DNA of 64,000 nt. Source: Sinelater perroti. Lineage: Eukaryota; Arthropoda; Insecta; Coleoptera; Elateridae. Shown here piece by piece: positions 21,560 to 33,190 of this stretch (its first letter is position 1; each line of letters opens with the position of its first letter). The notes below the pieces were generated by a model. The model was not told the DNA's origin and did not search any database. It saw nothing but the letters and a program-made list of their open reading frames with translations. The position numbers and the translations under genes are program-made. The DNA is taken from contig JARFIY010000132.1 of the NCBI GenBank assembly GCA_036346155.1, positions 2,046,001 through 2,110,000 of the forward strand. The letters run 5' to 3'.

Positions 21560-22560
21560 TTTTTTCTCTTCTTTTTTTATGTATGCTTATGTCTGTTATT
21601 ATTGACGCATTAATTACAGAGTTTCCTCCTATGTTAAAATATCAGCTTTCCACCCATATAGGTCTACCTTGCCATGTTTGACATGTGATTTATTAGCTAT
21701 TGCTGCTTTAATGAGTTTGTTATTATTTGCTCTGCCTATTCCGCGTTTCTTCTTCTTTTTTCTTTACAAATTGAGCTTTAGCTATGACGTTACACGCATT
21801 TTTTTACATTTTTGTTTCTAACTCCAACGTATTCACTTCAGTGATACGCCGGACTTGCTTGTTTTTACTAATGTTGGCGTGAGTTTCTGTTTCGTAAGTC
21901 ATAATTGGCCAGACCGTAGCTTTATAGATTTTTATCTTACTACAAATATTCAAATACTCATTTTCCTAAATTGTATATCTCAAATAACTAAAAGCTTGTG
22001 CACCTTTTACAATTTGTTGCTTTACTTCGCTGCTTTGTTGCAACCTCCAAATACGTATACTTCCAGATTTTGGATGTTCATTGTCTGTTCTTTTTGATCT
22101 CGCAATTAGGGCTACATTAAAAGTTTCTTTATTAGATTTTTATATGATATCTTGTTTTCGGTTATTTGATTTGGTATCAAAATTTTTGTCAATGTAATTT
22201 ATCAAGATCTTTCACAAATTTTTATTAAATCTGTGGGATATTTCCTTCTTTTAAAAGCTCGACTCAATCGAATGCCTTTCTTACACCCACAAAACACGTA
22301 AAGACTGATGGGTCAAACTCAATCCTTTTTTCAACCACTTAACGTATTATAAATATAGGGTCAATGAAGGATAGATTAACGTAAGAATCACTTACATGCT
22401 AACGTAATTGCATCTTATATAATATTAGTTTAGTCATTGTAACTTCTGTGTAGTATTTAAAAGCGTTATTCATTGGTAGTTTAGTGAGTTATTCTTTGTC
22501 ATCCTTTTAAATATTGGGATGCTTGTGTTTACTTTTTGTTTTGCTGGAACTTCTTCTTTA
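21560..22560 (-). pseudogene. RTE-like LINE relic, heavily decayed
   Basis: On the minus strand, PIFKRMTKNNSLNYQ-like text near 22520-22470 matches the RTE entry (PIFKKGDK.NC.NYRGI). FVGVRKAFD.VE near 22300-22260 matches motif A (FVDFRKAFDSV). Distant C-terminal text is seen near 21900-21720, resembling YEAETWxx..K and RDRVRNE. Many stops and gaps are present. Strand and clade are likely, but no domain is intact and boundaries are approximate. Confidence 0.5.
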
Positions 22561-22726
22561 ATTATTATGTTATAGTTCACTGTAAACAGCGAAAACGAGT
22601 AGTTGTGTCGTGACGCGATCGCCTCGAGTTGTTAGAAGTGCACGTGCCCAACCGCTGACTCGTAATAGCAGTTCCACAATTTAAACCAAATGTGTAAGTT
22701 AAAAATACACATAATAACAGAAAAAC

Positions 22727-23015
22727 ATGTCTGACAACAAGTTAAAAAACGCAAACAAATTAATCAAAAACCTGCGGCATAGATGGCAAAGATATATGAA
22801 ATAAAACACATTAATTACCAAATAATAACGGTGGAACCGCCACACAAAAAACTACAATTACCCAATGCACCAGATGCTAATTATGGACACAGTAAGAGCT
22901 ACTGCACAAAACCTTATGCGTTAAGTGTAGAAAGAAACACACAATTACCACCTGCAAAAAATGGTACAAACTACTCACAAATCGCGCCAATATATCATAA
23001 CAATAATCAAACCTA
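22727..23015 (+). pseudogene. Jockey-3 ORF1 (gag-like) remnant with CCHC zinc knuckles
   Basis: A short ORF1 start, then after a deletion TVEPPHKKLQLP followed, across a one-base frame change, by a C-T-R-C … YGHSKSYC-TKPYA … KKHTITTC pattern (about 22830-22950). This is the CX2CX4HX4C-type zinc-knuckle array of Jockey ORF1 proteins, which bind element RNA. Only a fragment of the usual several hundred codons remains. Confidence 0.72.
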
Positions 23016-23139
23016 AGGTAGTAACAATAACGATATCTCACTCTCTCAATTTCTAAGTTTGAAACTATGTTCAATCAACCTATGAACCAAAATAGTATGA
23101 TGTTAGATCTGTTTATTACGCTAGTTACCAAAAACTCAT

Positions 23140-24210
23140 AATGGATTCATTTCGAATAGCCTCTTGGAATGCAAATAGATTAGCACAGCATCAACTACTG
23201 GTTATTCCTAAAGGAGCATAAAGTTGACATCTTATTGATCTCTGAAACTGATTTTACGGAAAGGAGCTATTTCAATATCCACAATTATACTACATACTAC
23301 ACCAACCACTCCGACGGAACAGCTTACGCTGGCTTAGAGATTATTATAAAAACAAAATAACCACCCCATTAAAGCTTTTATAATTGACTACGTCAAAAAT
23401 TCAAATGGTTAATTAACAATAGCATCGATATACAGTCCGCCAGGACACTCTGTAGAACAAAATCAGTACGAAGCTTTTTCAAAAAACTAGGTAACAAGTC
23501 CATAGCTGGTGGTGACTACAATGCTAATAATCCGATCTGGGGGTCAAGGCCAAAAACCACCAAAGGGCGAGACTTACAAAAGGCTACACTGCCAAACAAC
23601 TATAGCTATTTATATACCGGGGAGTTCACATACTAGTAAGCTGACTTAAATAAAGTACCTGATGCCGTAGATTTTTTGTTACCAAAAGTCTATCTCCAAG
23701 ATACTGTAAAATGGAAACGTGCTTTGGCCTTCTTTTATATCATTCAACTATAATAGTTTCAATCACCACTTTTATTATTGCAAAGCAAAAGAATCCTTCC
23801 CTTTACAACAATCACATACATTGGGACTTATTTGGAGAGTACTTAACGGACATTACAACAATTAATGTTTCGTTGAAAACAAAAAATGAAATTGACATTG
23901 CAGTAGAACTTCTAACAAAAAATATTCAACATAGCCTGCCACTCAAGGCTGCCGCCTGGCCACAAACAAACCGAAGTTTTGAAAATTACTCATTATTCAT
24001 TATAACTAAAATTGCCGATAAAAGAAGAGTCAGACGAATATGGTCGCAAACGAAAAACCTCATAGACAAAAATAACGAAAATATGTTAGCCAGAGAGTTA
24101 AAAATAGCTTTAAGGGAATGGAAAAACAAAACATTTAATGAATACGTTAGCAACTTACCTCTTCCATTAATAACAATTACACGCTTTGAAAGGCAACAAA
24201 GAAACTAAAA
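23140..24210 (+). pseudogene. Jockey-3 endonuclease domain
   Basis: MDSFRIASWNANRLAQHQL (SWNANG motif) lies at about 23142. LISETDFTERSYFNIHNYTT follows near 23240, then SIAGGDYNANNPIWGSRPKT-like text near 23500 (normally GGDYNAKH.xWGSR) and LNKVPDAVDFLLPKVYL near 23645. From 23711 an open 165-codon frame carries NNHIHWDLFGEYLTDI (the NWDLFRE region) and RRVRRIWSQTKNLID, the linker to the RT. Frame breaks lie near 23220, 23360 and 23700. Confidence 0.82.
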
Positions 24211-25080
24211 AATGTCTGAAATCCTATTCCATCAATTCGTAAGTTTGACGGCCCTTGGACAAGAACAGAAGTTGAGAAAGCTAAACTTTTTGCGGAACAC
24301 CTATCAAGAATATTCGAACTGCATTCCACAGTTACTACCCCTGAAGGAGAACAAGAGATTATAGAGAACTTTCAAGATCCTTTACAGCTAAGCCCACCAA
24401 TACAATCCTTCACCTTTGAAAAAATGAAAGCTGAAATTAAATGTCTAAATAACAAAAAAAGCGCTCAGATACGATTTAATCACTGCCAAACCACTAAAGA
24501 AGCTGCCCCACAAAGCAATAGTGTGCATGACACAAATCTGCAATGCAGTCATAAGAGTACATTATTTTTCAATCTTGTAGAAATTTGGCCAAATAATTCT
24601 AATTCTGAAACCGGCAAACCCGCACATGATAGACTGATAACGCTACTATCAATACTGTCAAAAGCACTAGAATTGAACAAGAAGCATTAATTCCTCATCA
24701 TCAATTTGGGTTTTGTCAAGGATATTCTACATTAGACCAGATTCACAGAATTGTCGATGTAATAGAAACGGACTTTGAAGAATCTAGATATTATGTTGCA
24801 GTATTCCTTGATCTTAGCCGTTCGACCGAGTCTGGTTTTCTCGGGTTACTATATAAAATTAAACGGTGATCGCCACACCAGTACTATCTTTTAATTAAAT
24901 CATATCTAAACCAGGGGTATTATTAGGTCAAGTACGAAGAAAGTCAGTATGGACTATACCTAATAAAGGCAGGCGTTCCACAGGGTAGAGTTCTGGGACC
25001 AATCCTATACCAGATATTCACAACTGATTTACCATGCAATAAAAATGCAATGACAGTTACTTTCGTAGACAGTTCTATGC
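24211..25080 (+). pseudogene. Jockey-3 reverse transcriptase, partial
   Basis: KLFAEHLSRIFELHSTVTTP near 24276 and IQSFTFEKMKAEIKCLNNKKS near 24405 begin the domain. After a gap comes EALIPHHQFGFCQGYSTLDQ near 24690, then FLDLSRSTESGFLGLLYKIK (motif A, with FDKV lost) near 24805. AGVPQGRVLGPILYQIFTTD (motif B) is near 24970, and VTFVDSSM stands where YADDTA (motif C) should be, near 25060. The catalytic YADD has become FVDS, and the remainder of ORF2 is missing. Confidence 0.82.
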
Positions 25081-25822
25081 TTCCATTCTTAGATTATCTT
25101 AACTATTACTGCCTTTATTCTTTATTCGTTACATCATAGTTTTCCGACCGAGGCCTCCTATGACGTATGCTAATATTGCTATTTCTTAATCATTTTCTAA
25201 CATTGTGCGTGGTTTGTTTTACGGTAAACAGGTTGCTAACCCGACTTACAAACGTTCTTTTTTTTTCTGGTTTGGATTCGGTAGCAACGTTCATGAGCTA
25301 TTCAGTCCAAACATTAAACACTGCAAACGGAGTTACACGAAACTCATTATACAGATAATGAGAAAAACGGCTCCAGGTACCTCTAGGAAGAATTATTATT
25401 ACTAAATTGACAGCACCAAATTTTGTTCGATTTTGTCGACGCTTTTCTGGGGATATTTCAGCAAGTTTTTTCTTGTCGACGCATTAGTACAGTTCCACAT
25501 TATGTGGAATTTAGATTTAGAATGCAAAATAATTTTTAAGTAATTGTAGGGCTCATGATTTATGAAAAAGTTGTAGTCATAGTAACAAAATTATAACCTA
25601 TAACTTATCCCTAAAGAGGATTTTGTACTACACTCTATTTGGATTTCTTTTACATTTAAATACTTCATAACTTACTTTATTCCTAATAATGGCAATAAGC
25701 TACCTTAAAAAAATGTAATCTTTTTTTCATTAAAAATATTGAGCACATTTTCTAAGTGGTCCGTATTGCAATTTGTCAAAAGCCTTTAGAAAACAGTAAA
25801 AATCTGGTGTGAACATCACACG
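25081..25822. other. Gene-less AT-rich stretch
   Basis: No recognisable coding frame or repeat end. The frames near 25167-25405 are hydrophobic, short and unrelated to anything I know. Confidence 0.55.
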
Positions 25823-25835
25823 ACTTTACTTATCC

Positions 25836-25898
<63 letters not shown>

Positions 25899-26474
25899 CG
25901 ACCCTGCGCTGCTCTCGTCCCCGAACTTGTTATTTTAAAAAAGGACGAGGCCCGTGTCGAACACTCGAAAGCTGATTAAAATAAACAGTACAAGACAATA
26001 ATTGTCTCGTACTTAAAATTTTGCTACGTCACTGAAGGTAACCGTGCGAGCTCTGCCGCACAGCCCTCGCCATTATCGCCTGCGTGCTTTTATTTTAAAT
26101 TCATGTTTACCTTATGATAACAAGTCATTTTTATTCTCATAAATTTTTTGTATCTTCAACCGTTTAGATTCGCGACCGCTTTGCGGCCGATTTTGCGATC
26201 TTGTGACTAAACGGCTCGGCCGATTTTTACCAAAAGCTTCACACTGCCTCCCCTACCTACAAGTAACTTGCATACCAAAATTCAAGTCTCTAGCTCTTAC
26301 GGTTCTCAAGATATCTTGTTTACTGACAGACCGACAGACACACACACACAAACCAATTGCTCAAACCAACTTTTTTGGTGTCCTGACGCTATAATTCGTC
26401 CAGAAATGTGAAAAACTGGGTAGGTCAAATTTCCGCGGATTACATTACTTTCCTTATTATAGGATAAGGAAAGT
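25823..26474 (-). mobile_element. Hairpin-ended non-autonomous repeat (HER), copy 1, complete
   Basis: The ends are inverted repeats: ACTTTACTTATCCTATTATA at 25823-25842 against ACTTTCCTTATCCTATAATA read from 26474 on the other strand (18 of 20 identical). The right end is itself a hairpin, with 11-bp arms ACTTTCCTTAT and ATAAGGAAAGT around a 6-base loop (26447-26474). About 400 bp next to that end recur in opposite orientation at 53125-53535. There are no coding frames of substance and no clear target duplication. It is probably a non-autonomous DNA transposon of unknown superfamily. Confidence 0.65.
25838..25894. repeat. (TA)n microsatellite at the HER left end
   Basis: An uninterrupted TA dinucleotide tract of about 55 bp begins inside the left inverted repeat of the HER element. 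It is likely to be polymorphic in length. Confidence 0.9.
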
Positions 26475-26529
26475 AAAAATTTACATTTGTTTCACATCTA
26501 GTAGTTGAAGAGTTTAATTTATGTTAACG

Positions 26530-26776
26530 TATACAGAAATACTAGAAAAGAATAATAAACTTTTTTAAGATACGTTAAAGATCTGTTTTACGTATCACCA
26601 ATGCCAACATTGGATGAACTGTGAGACCACATTGCTGCTGCTGTGAGGAGCATCAATGGAGACACATTACAGTGTATGTAAACTGATCTAAATTACCGTT
26701 TAGATTTGTGTCATATGACACGAAAAGCTCAAATCGAACATTTGTGATAGTACGAATTAAAACTTGGGCGTTTTCT
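26530..26776 (+). pseudogene. Tc1/mariner-type transposase C-terminal remnant
   Basis: The plus-strand text YVKDLFYVSPMPTLDEL near 26570 is followed by IAAAVRSINGDTLQCM and TDLNYRLDLCHMTRKAQIEH, then a stop near 26750. This is the C-terminal tail (…L.ELK..I..A…I..VW.ELDYRLDVCR.T.GAHIEHL) of an insect IS630/Tc1-mariner transposase. Everything upstream, including the catalytic core, is gone. The Sola-like element inserted shortly downstream. Confidence 0.65.
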
Positions 26777-26780
26777 CTTC

Positions 26781-29700
26781 GAGTCATTCCATGCCAAAAT
26801 CGCCGGAACGTTGGATATGATATTTATATATATTATTAGTATATTGATAGCACTCATAAAGAAAAGCAAAAAACTAATTTAAAAAAAATTGTAACAGGTT
26901 TTGGAGTTTGAAAATCAAAAATATCACCAAAGTTGACACTACTTCTACACATTTAAATGCTTATATCTTGTTCAAATTTATAGGTGGGAAGATAAATTAT
27001 GCGAATCGAAAGCTAGAGTTAAGCTTTCATAATATATGCATCACGATAGTATTCGGTACTGTTGTGGTCATTGACCCCCACCACTTTAATCTTTAACATT
27101 ACAATAGCGACCACTTTCATCAATGAGGAAAATAGTGAAAAAAAATTCCAAAACATGTGCAGCGTCTATTTGTTTCATACATTGCAATGTAAATCTATCT
27201 ACAATGCACTTTAATAAACTTTTTTTGTTAAAGAAAGTTTTTTCTTAAAGGAGAGCGTTATTTAACAGAACAGTTTATTTTTTTAATTCTGCCAATTTTT
27301 ACAGCAGCAGCAGGATTAAAAGCCGTTGAATATTCGCAGTTATTTTTACTGAAAAAACGTATTTTTCTTTGTCTTATGCTACTTACTTTTGGTTAAATTA
27401 GTCGTACCACATTCCTTTTCAAAGAAAATAAAAATATTATCGTTTTTAATGTGTCCTTCGTTTCAGGGGCGCAACAGTGGAACTTTTGGGTTCCAACTGT
27501 CGTTTTCGTGTCCATAATTTTTTAACATTTTTTTATTCGGCGTATTCTTGGTTTTTACAAAACTTGATCATCATACTAGTTATATTATCTTTGACCCGTA
27601 GATATAATTTCATCCACTTCCTTATCTGATTTTAGTACAGGTCTCTGGAGACTTGCTTTGGTAAAAAGTCGTTTCAAAGTGATGTTAACCTTGTCGCACG
27701 CTCTCTTTCCATGGCTAATGGCAAAAGAATATCATTCAACAAGTACGCCAAAGTCTTCCTTATGTGAGCATAAGTACTTAACAGTTTTGTGATTTTTACA
27801 CTGTGGCGCACCACCGCCTGAAAAGTAATAAACTTTCTCTAATATAAGCACTAAGTTTCCAAATAATTTAAAAATTTCTTTTGAAGCAAATGCACTAATA
27901 CAGTCTTTTAGTATGTTATCTTCTTTGTAAGATTGTGCTTTATCCTGGAAGACAAAACTGTAATTCTCTGAAAACCGCATATAATTAGGGTTTTTCCTTG
28001 AAGATTTTCCTTTTTAACACTATAAAATAACGCTTGTTGCTTAGTTATAAAATGAGTTTTTTTCAGAACTTCCATTTGAGAACAAAACTATTTTGTAAAA
28101 TCTTTGGGATCGTTAACTATTACTTCCAAACAATATCGATCACCAGATACCCATTGTTTACATTACAGTCTCTGTTCCTTTTTCAACCTCTCGAAGTTCT
28201 TCGATCTTATTTTTACAAGGTAACAATTTGCCGTTGATTCTTCACAAACAAGTTTAAGCAAGATTTTCCTGTAGTTTTTCAGTAGTTTACTGCATCTTGC
28301 CAGAATAATTTGATTTGACTATCCGCTCGTAATTATCAACTTTATGTTATGATGAGTAGTGCTTAGGCAAACAGAATGAGTCCCATTAGCTCCAATTTCG
28401 CAAGCTTTGAAAACCTAATCTTGCAATCTTGATTTTGTTTTTCGAATAGCTTGTAAATATCTTTTAAGTTTTCAAGCACCAATCTTTTCTAAACATGTTT
28501 GCAAACGTTTTCGCTGTTTCTGACTGAAACGTAGTTTTTTTTTTCAAGAATTACTCTACCCACGTCGTCACTATTATAGAAGTCGTTTACTGATTGTAAA
28601 GTTTTTCACTTAGTTTTTTATTACTCGGTTTTAGACTTGCAGTTGATAATATTCTTTTTTCTCCCACGACACTCTTTACTTTCTTAGCTAAATAATTACT
28701 TATGCCAAACTCGTCTTCTATTTTATTGCAAGACCAACTTTAAGGTGAAATAATCAGAATTAAAAATTGGTTGTCTTTATTGGCGTATTGAAAATTTTCT
28801 TTCAACTGACATAACATTTTATGGAAATCACTGCTTTGAGAATTTTAAAAACTGTCAGATGGTATATTGCTTTTCGGATTTAGTACTTCTGACCTGCACT
28901 TTTAATTTTTCCGTTTTTCTGTGTTATATGATGATGTACGCATTCGTTTTTTTACAATTTACAATTTACAACATCACAAATGATGTCTTTAAATGTTCCA
29001 TCGATATTTTGAAATTGATAACCATATCTTTTATTTGTGTTTCTTTTACATTTTCAATATTTGAAATAGCTTTTTCCAATGTTCCTCTATTCTGCTCACC
29101 TAACTATTTGCGGCACTTGTTATAAATTTTCCAACAATTTTTGATACCAAAATTTAAGTCGCACATCTATTTCGTTACTTTTCTTAACGATTTAGTAACC
29201 CGATGTTCAGGGTATTTGAATGGATTACAGCACCTATCCAAAAATTCCTTTTGAATAGGTGTTTCCATTTTTTCAAATCAAATACTTGAATATACTAGAA
29301 GAAAATCGAAATGATCGCTGTCACGATAAAATGAGAACTGCTCTAAAAACAATTGTAGTCTAACTTCTTACAAATGATAAAAAAATTTCTATACCAACAT
29401 AGAAATTAGCCTAATGAAAAATAAACATGAATCACCGGAACAATATCCTTTAAAGCAATTATTTTCCTAAAATAAAAAAAATAATTACTATTTTGAAAAT
29501 AAATTAAAACAAGTACGGAGCGTGGAACTCCGGTTCCACAGATGTTGGGGGTTCTATACGTAAACAAAAATTTGCGGCCACTTCCGATCAAAGCCAATCT
29601 TTCCGATCAGGCTGATTTTTGGCGTCTGGGCTTGACTTACGATCTTTAGTTGAATACTGAAAACTCTATCTGTCACAGATCAAAAATTATAAGGCTTGGC

Positions 29701-30361
29701 AGATGTGAGAAATGACAGAAATAGAAACTTGTCTCCAGCTTGAAAGCTGCCTTGATCAAAAGTTCAAAAATAAAAGAACGGACAGGCGACATTACTCTCT
29801 ACGTAAGGTTTCTCATTTGAATGTATAGAAGCCTAAAAACGGTGTGATATAGTACTACTGCTGCTGCTGTTGGAATGATCCTTCTATTCAAAATGACGGA
29901 AATTAAAAAAAATGTTTTTTTTAAATATTCTGTAAGCCTTCCTTTAAGGAAAAGCTATCTTTAACAAAAAAAAATATGTTTTAAATCTTAATATATGAAA
30001 CAAATGGACGCTGCATATATTTTAGAAAATTTTTTACTAGGAACCCATACTCGTCCCATGATGAAATTTGGTATTTTAGTAGTCAAAAAATGGTAACGTT
30101 TCTTTGATGTCAAAAATCAAAAGAGGGCGAGGTCAATGATCCCGAAAATACAATCCTGTCAAGATGTATATCATATAAAATCTTAATTCTAAATTTGACC
30201 AAGATGTAAACAATTAAATGTATTGAGGTAGGACTAATTTTGGCGATCCTTTTCGATTTTCAAACGGCCGCTTATTTCCACGAATACAACCAGCTTATCA
30301 AATTTTATTCAAATCGGAGATATTATGTCTAACGAAAAGACGATTTGGTATAGAATGACTT
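26781..30361 (-). mobile_element. Sola-like DNA transposon with long TIRs
   Basis: The outer ends GAGTCATTCCATGCCAAAAT and AAGTCATTCTATACCAAATC begin long inverted repeats of several hundred bp. Further matches lie at 26905-27000 with 30270-30200, at CAGCGTCTATTTGTTTCATA (27160) with the reverse of TATGAAACAAATGGACGCTG (29994), and at CAGCAGCAGCAGGA (27303) with the reverse strand near 29860. Between them is a minus-strand transposase relic. The 3.6-kb size, 4-bp duplication and protein type fit Sola elements; that family name is an inference. Confidence 0.7.
27430..29268 (-). pseudogene. Sola-like transposase relic
   Basis: Minus strand from an ATG at 29268 (METPIQKEFLDRCCNPFKYPEH). The CCNPF block and the following NFGIKNCWKIYNKCRK (paired Cys) near 29150-29080 are an N-terminal zinc-binding-like region. 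DIYKLFEKQNQDCKIRFSKL lies near 28460-28400, where relatives read …CKIGFSKF…LRPKWC…SGTHSVCVC. FSENYSFVFQDKAQSYKEDN (27975) is a likely catalytic block, followed by LILEKVYYFSGGGAPQCKNH (about 27850), whose relatives read YFSDGAAAQYKNR: the catalytic Asp is replaced by Gly. LCSHKEDFGVLVEWHFF follows. Stops and frameshifts are abundant. I recognise this as an arthropod-wide transposon protein family. Confidence 0.7.
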
Positions 30362-30365
30362 CTTC

Positions 30366-31340
30366 CTATTTATGTATAATCTTCTATTTATACATTTGAA
30401 CAGAAAGTAAAAAAGAAATGTGGCGTAATTCTCAGTCCTTAATTTACACGAGGAGGTCTGTGCGTTCGTACATGCACATCGGAGCTTCTCTCGCTCCTTG
30501 CCGAATGGCCGGGCGTCTGCGGCTGTAATCAGACTGCATTACAGAACGCAAAAAGCGCATTCGCCATGGTCATTTGATTTGATTCCGCCGAGTGGAGGTG
30601 CGATTGTAGTGTCTATTTATAATAGACATAAACATAAGCCGCGCATAAGAAATACGTATAATGTATGTAAGCCTTATGTAAACATTTGAAAGTTGCGTAT
30701 GCCCACACACATTAGCGGCAGCAATGTCCTTCCAGGCATTTTGAATAATTATGTTGCCTTTGTACCTGTTTTTATGGTGTAGAAACAGATACATATTTGC
30801 CAAATTAATTAATCTATTCGTTGTAAAAACTATGCCTAAATGTCGGCAGTACTAATGTTAGATTATGCAACTTCAGAATCAAAACAAACATTCTGTTACT
30901 GCTGCCAACATTTTACGTATTACATATTTCTTATGGGGGCTTATGTTTATTATAAATGGGCACTAAGTGAAATTGTTTCACGTTCCCGATCCAGAAAAAA
31001 GCCGATCTCGTTAAAAATTTATACGTCTCCACCTTGAAAAAATTTGAGAGAAGGCAGGTGAAAAACTGTCAGCTTAGAATGCCAAAAATACCTTTGGCGG
31101 ACAACCCCTAGTTTAATAATATATGTAGAATATTTTCTAAAATACATCTTTTTGTACCTCAACTATTTTTGTACTAACCTTGTATAATTTAATAAAAATA
31201 TATAAAAGTGTTGATACACTTCATAGTTGCAAATTCTTCATTTTCCTACATATCATTTAATTCGGTAAAAGTTAAATGGTTTTGTTGCGCAAATGTATTG
31301 TTGTGCTGCAAATTGTCAAAAATTGCATCGTGTAAGGAAA
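30366..31340. other. Gene-less stretch with a GC-richer patch (30430-30620)
   Basis: No recognised protein or RNA. The patch at 30430-30620 is GC-richer than the surrounding sequence and open in one frame, but the translation (low complexity, basic) matches nothing. It may be unique host sequence. Confidence 0.45.
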
Positions 31341-31870
31341 GTCAGGTACTGCACTTCGATAACTCACTCTAAGGCGCGTGGAAAGACAGCCTTCTGCACC
31401 GAGCCATTGTTTCTAAGAGAATGCAACGTAATTTATGGTGATTACGGAGGGTGTGACAAGACCGTGAAATATTAGAATGCGACAACACTAGGCGGGGCGC
31501 TGGCAGTATGTCAAAAGTTCCAATTTGTATCTGCAGCCCAGGCAGGATTCCCATGATTTAGACGTCGGATTCTTGCGAACGCTTAATCTCGCGCGTCCGC
31601 AATCCGGCGCAGCATGACTTAGCGCCGAAATCCGGCCGTAATTTACGAAATATTGTTGCGAATCCGGCGCAGTAAATACGTCTCGCCGTTAGAAATGTGC
31701 CGGCTCCGCGATGATAACACGAGCAACCCACTAAGGCGTGCAATTGCTGCTTATTGCGGCAGCGCGGGTGCAGGCTACGCCAGCCGGAGAGACTGAATTA
31801 GTCACAATTCTAACAGTCCGTGGCAAAACATGATTTGGTTTCTCGGGCGGAATGTCAGTGCTGGTTATAA
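31341..31870. other. GC-rich patch, unassigned
   Basis: A sharply GC-richer stretch in an AT-rich window. AATCCGGCGCAG occurs at about 31600 and again at about 31663, with a third related word AAATCCGGCCG at about 31629. CpG is frequent. No frame resembles a known protein, and both strands are open over short distances simply because stops are rare. It could be a conserved non-coding element, a promoter-type island or a decayed retroelement leader. Confidence 0.4.
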
Positions 31871-32135
31871 TAAGCTTTATGGCAATATTCAGACATTGCT
31901 GCAGATTGTAGCAACGATTTTAATTATACAATTATTTCTCACTATAGACCAATTACATAACCAGAACTCAAATGTAATATATTTCTTACATTTATTTCTT
32001 TAATTTCTTTAATTTGTTTTTAGGGTGTTATCAACCAAAGTTTAAGGTTTACCATACTATTTAATGGCGTACATCACTTATTAGAGCATTATTTTTGATA
32101 TGCAAATATTAGACAACATTTGTTAAAAGTTGGAC
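31871..32135. other. Gene-less AT-rich stretch
   Basis: Nothing recognisable; the left end of the Tc1 element may lie in here but no TIR was identified. Confidence 0.4.
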
Positions 32136-32276
32136 ATATTTTCACTGTGTCTGGTAACACTGGACACTGCATAAATTAATCGTCTCTTGTTTGTTGCAGG
32201 TGGTATGGGCTGTACACTAACAGTAAAGTGAGGCAGTCTGGTTGTGGACGTTGTGTGGATGTAGGGAGTGACTAGT

Positions 32277-33190
32277 ATGTCTGAACTGACGAAGTTTCAA
32301 AGAGGTCTAATTGTTGGTATTCTTCTAACTGGAGCATTTGCCAGCAAAACTGTGACATTATGCGGTGTAACACAAGGCACGGTCTCAAAAGTTGCGGCAG
32401 CATACACAGTGTAAGGTAAAACAGGATGGTCGGCGAAGCATAATAGTTAAAAAACAAAGCTGCAGGATAGAGAATACCGGGTCTTAAAGCATATTGTAAC
32501 GTCCCAGAAGAAAACAACGGCCGAGAAAGTGTCTATAGAACTCAATCAGCACCTGAACATCCCAGTGTTATCTAAAACAGTGAGCCGAGAACTACATAAA
32601 ATGGGTATCCATAGACGCTATTATTTTTATTACCAAGTCCGTAATAACAGACACAAATGCTTAAAGACGACGTACACGATACAATGCATACAAAAACTGA
32701 ATCTTGGAGGACTGGCAACATGTCGTTTGGTCGGACGAGTCACCTCTACTTTCCCACTACTGGACGCGTGTTTGTCTGGCAAATACCCTCTGAAGCACAC
32801 GATATGCACCATATCTAGAACATTATGGTATTTAGCAGCCTCCTTTGTCACATTACACGGTGGGATCATAGGAAACTCTTGGGTAACCAAATCCAGCCAA
32901 TGGTGCAAGCTTTATTTACAGATGGAAATGCTATATTCCAGAATAACGATGCCCCCATTCACACCGCTGACCCTTTCAAGAGTTGTTTCAAGTGCATGCT
33001 GGTGAGGTTTAACATCTTCTTTGGCCCGTCCAGTCCCTGGACTTAAATATCATCGAACCTTTGTGTGCTGCTTTTAAGAATAGGGTTTAGCGTCAATTTC
33101 CACCTCCTTCGTCTCTACCTGAGCTGGAGGCTGCGCTGCATAAAGAATGGCTTCAAATTGCACTCATTATTATTCAGAACTTATATTGAT
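32277..33190 (+). pseudogene. Tc1-family transposase relic
   Basis: It starts at ATG 32277 with MSELTKFQRGLIVGI, the paired-like DNA-binding domain, containing LCGVTQGTVSKV and SAKHNS. QDREYRVLKHIVTSQKKTTA and KTVSRELHKMGIHRR follow. After a frame change near 32630 come WQHVVWSDESPLLFPTTG with the first catalytic Asp (about 32715) and TGRVFVWQIPSEAHD. LLGNQIQPMVQALF and GNAIFQNNDAPIHTAD follow, where relatives have FQDDNAPIHTA. LDLNIIEPL with the catalytic Glu lies near 33040, then FPPPSSLPELEAALHKEWLQI. In-frame stops at about 32412 and 32451. The 3' part is cut at 33190 by RTE sequence. Confidence 0.9.

Larger units (their letters stand above)
22590..25080 (+). mobile_element. Jockey-clade LINE (Jockey-3), internally deleted, 3'-truncated
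   Basis: Order on the plus strand: a GC-richer leader (about 22590-22720), an ORF1 start (MSDNKLKNANKLI) at about 22727, zinc-knuckle remnants, ORF2 endonuclease and RT. The RT stops at about 25080 just after motif C, and no C-terminus or poly(A) is found, so the 3' end is lost or decayed. All frames are broken. Confidence 0.8.
26777..30365. repeat. 4-bp target duplication CTTC around the Sola-like element
   Basis: CTTC at 26777-26780 and 30362-30365 flank the ends GAGTCATTCC… and (reverse strand) AAGTCATTCT…. A 4-bp duplication is the length reported for the Sola superfamily. A 4-bp match alone is weak evidence, but it sits exactly at the TIR ends. Confidence 0.6.

Noticed and set aside
25838..25894. 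Origin or regulatory AT element
   Set aside because: A pure TA dinucleotide tract is sufficiently explained as a microsatellite.
30498..30803. Overlapping 63- and 77-codon frames as small genes
   Set aside because: No recognisable domain, no support beyond openness, and both strands overlap.
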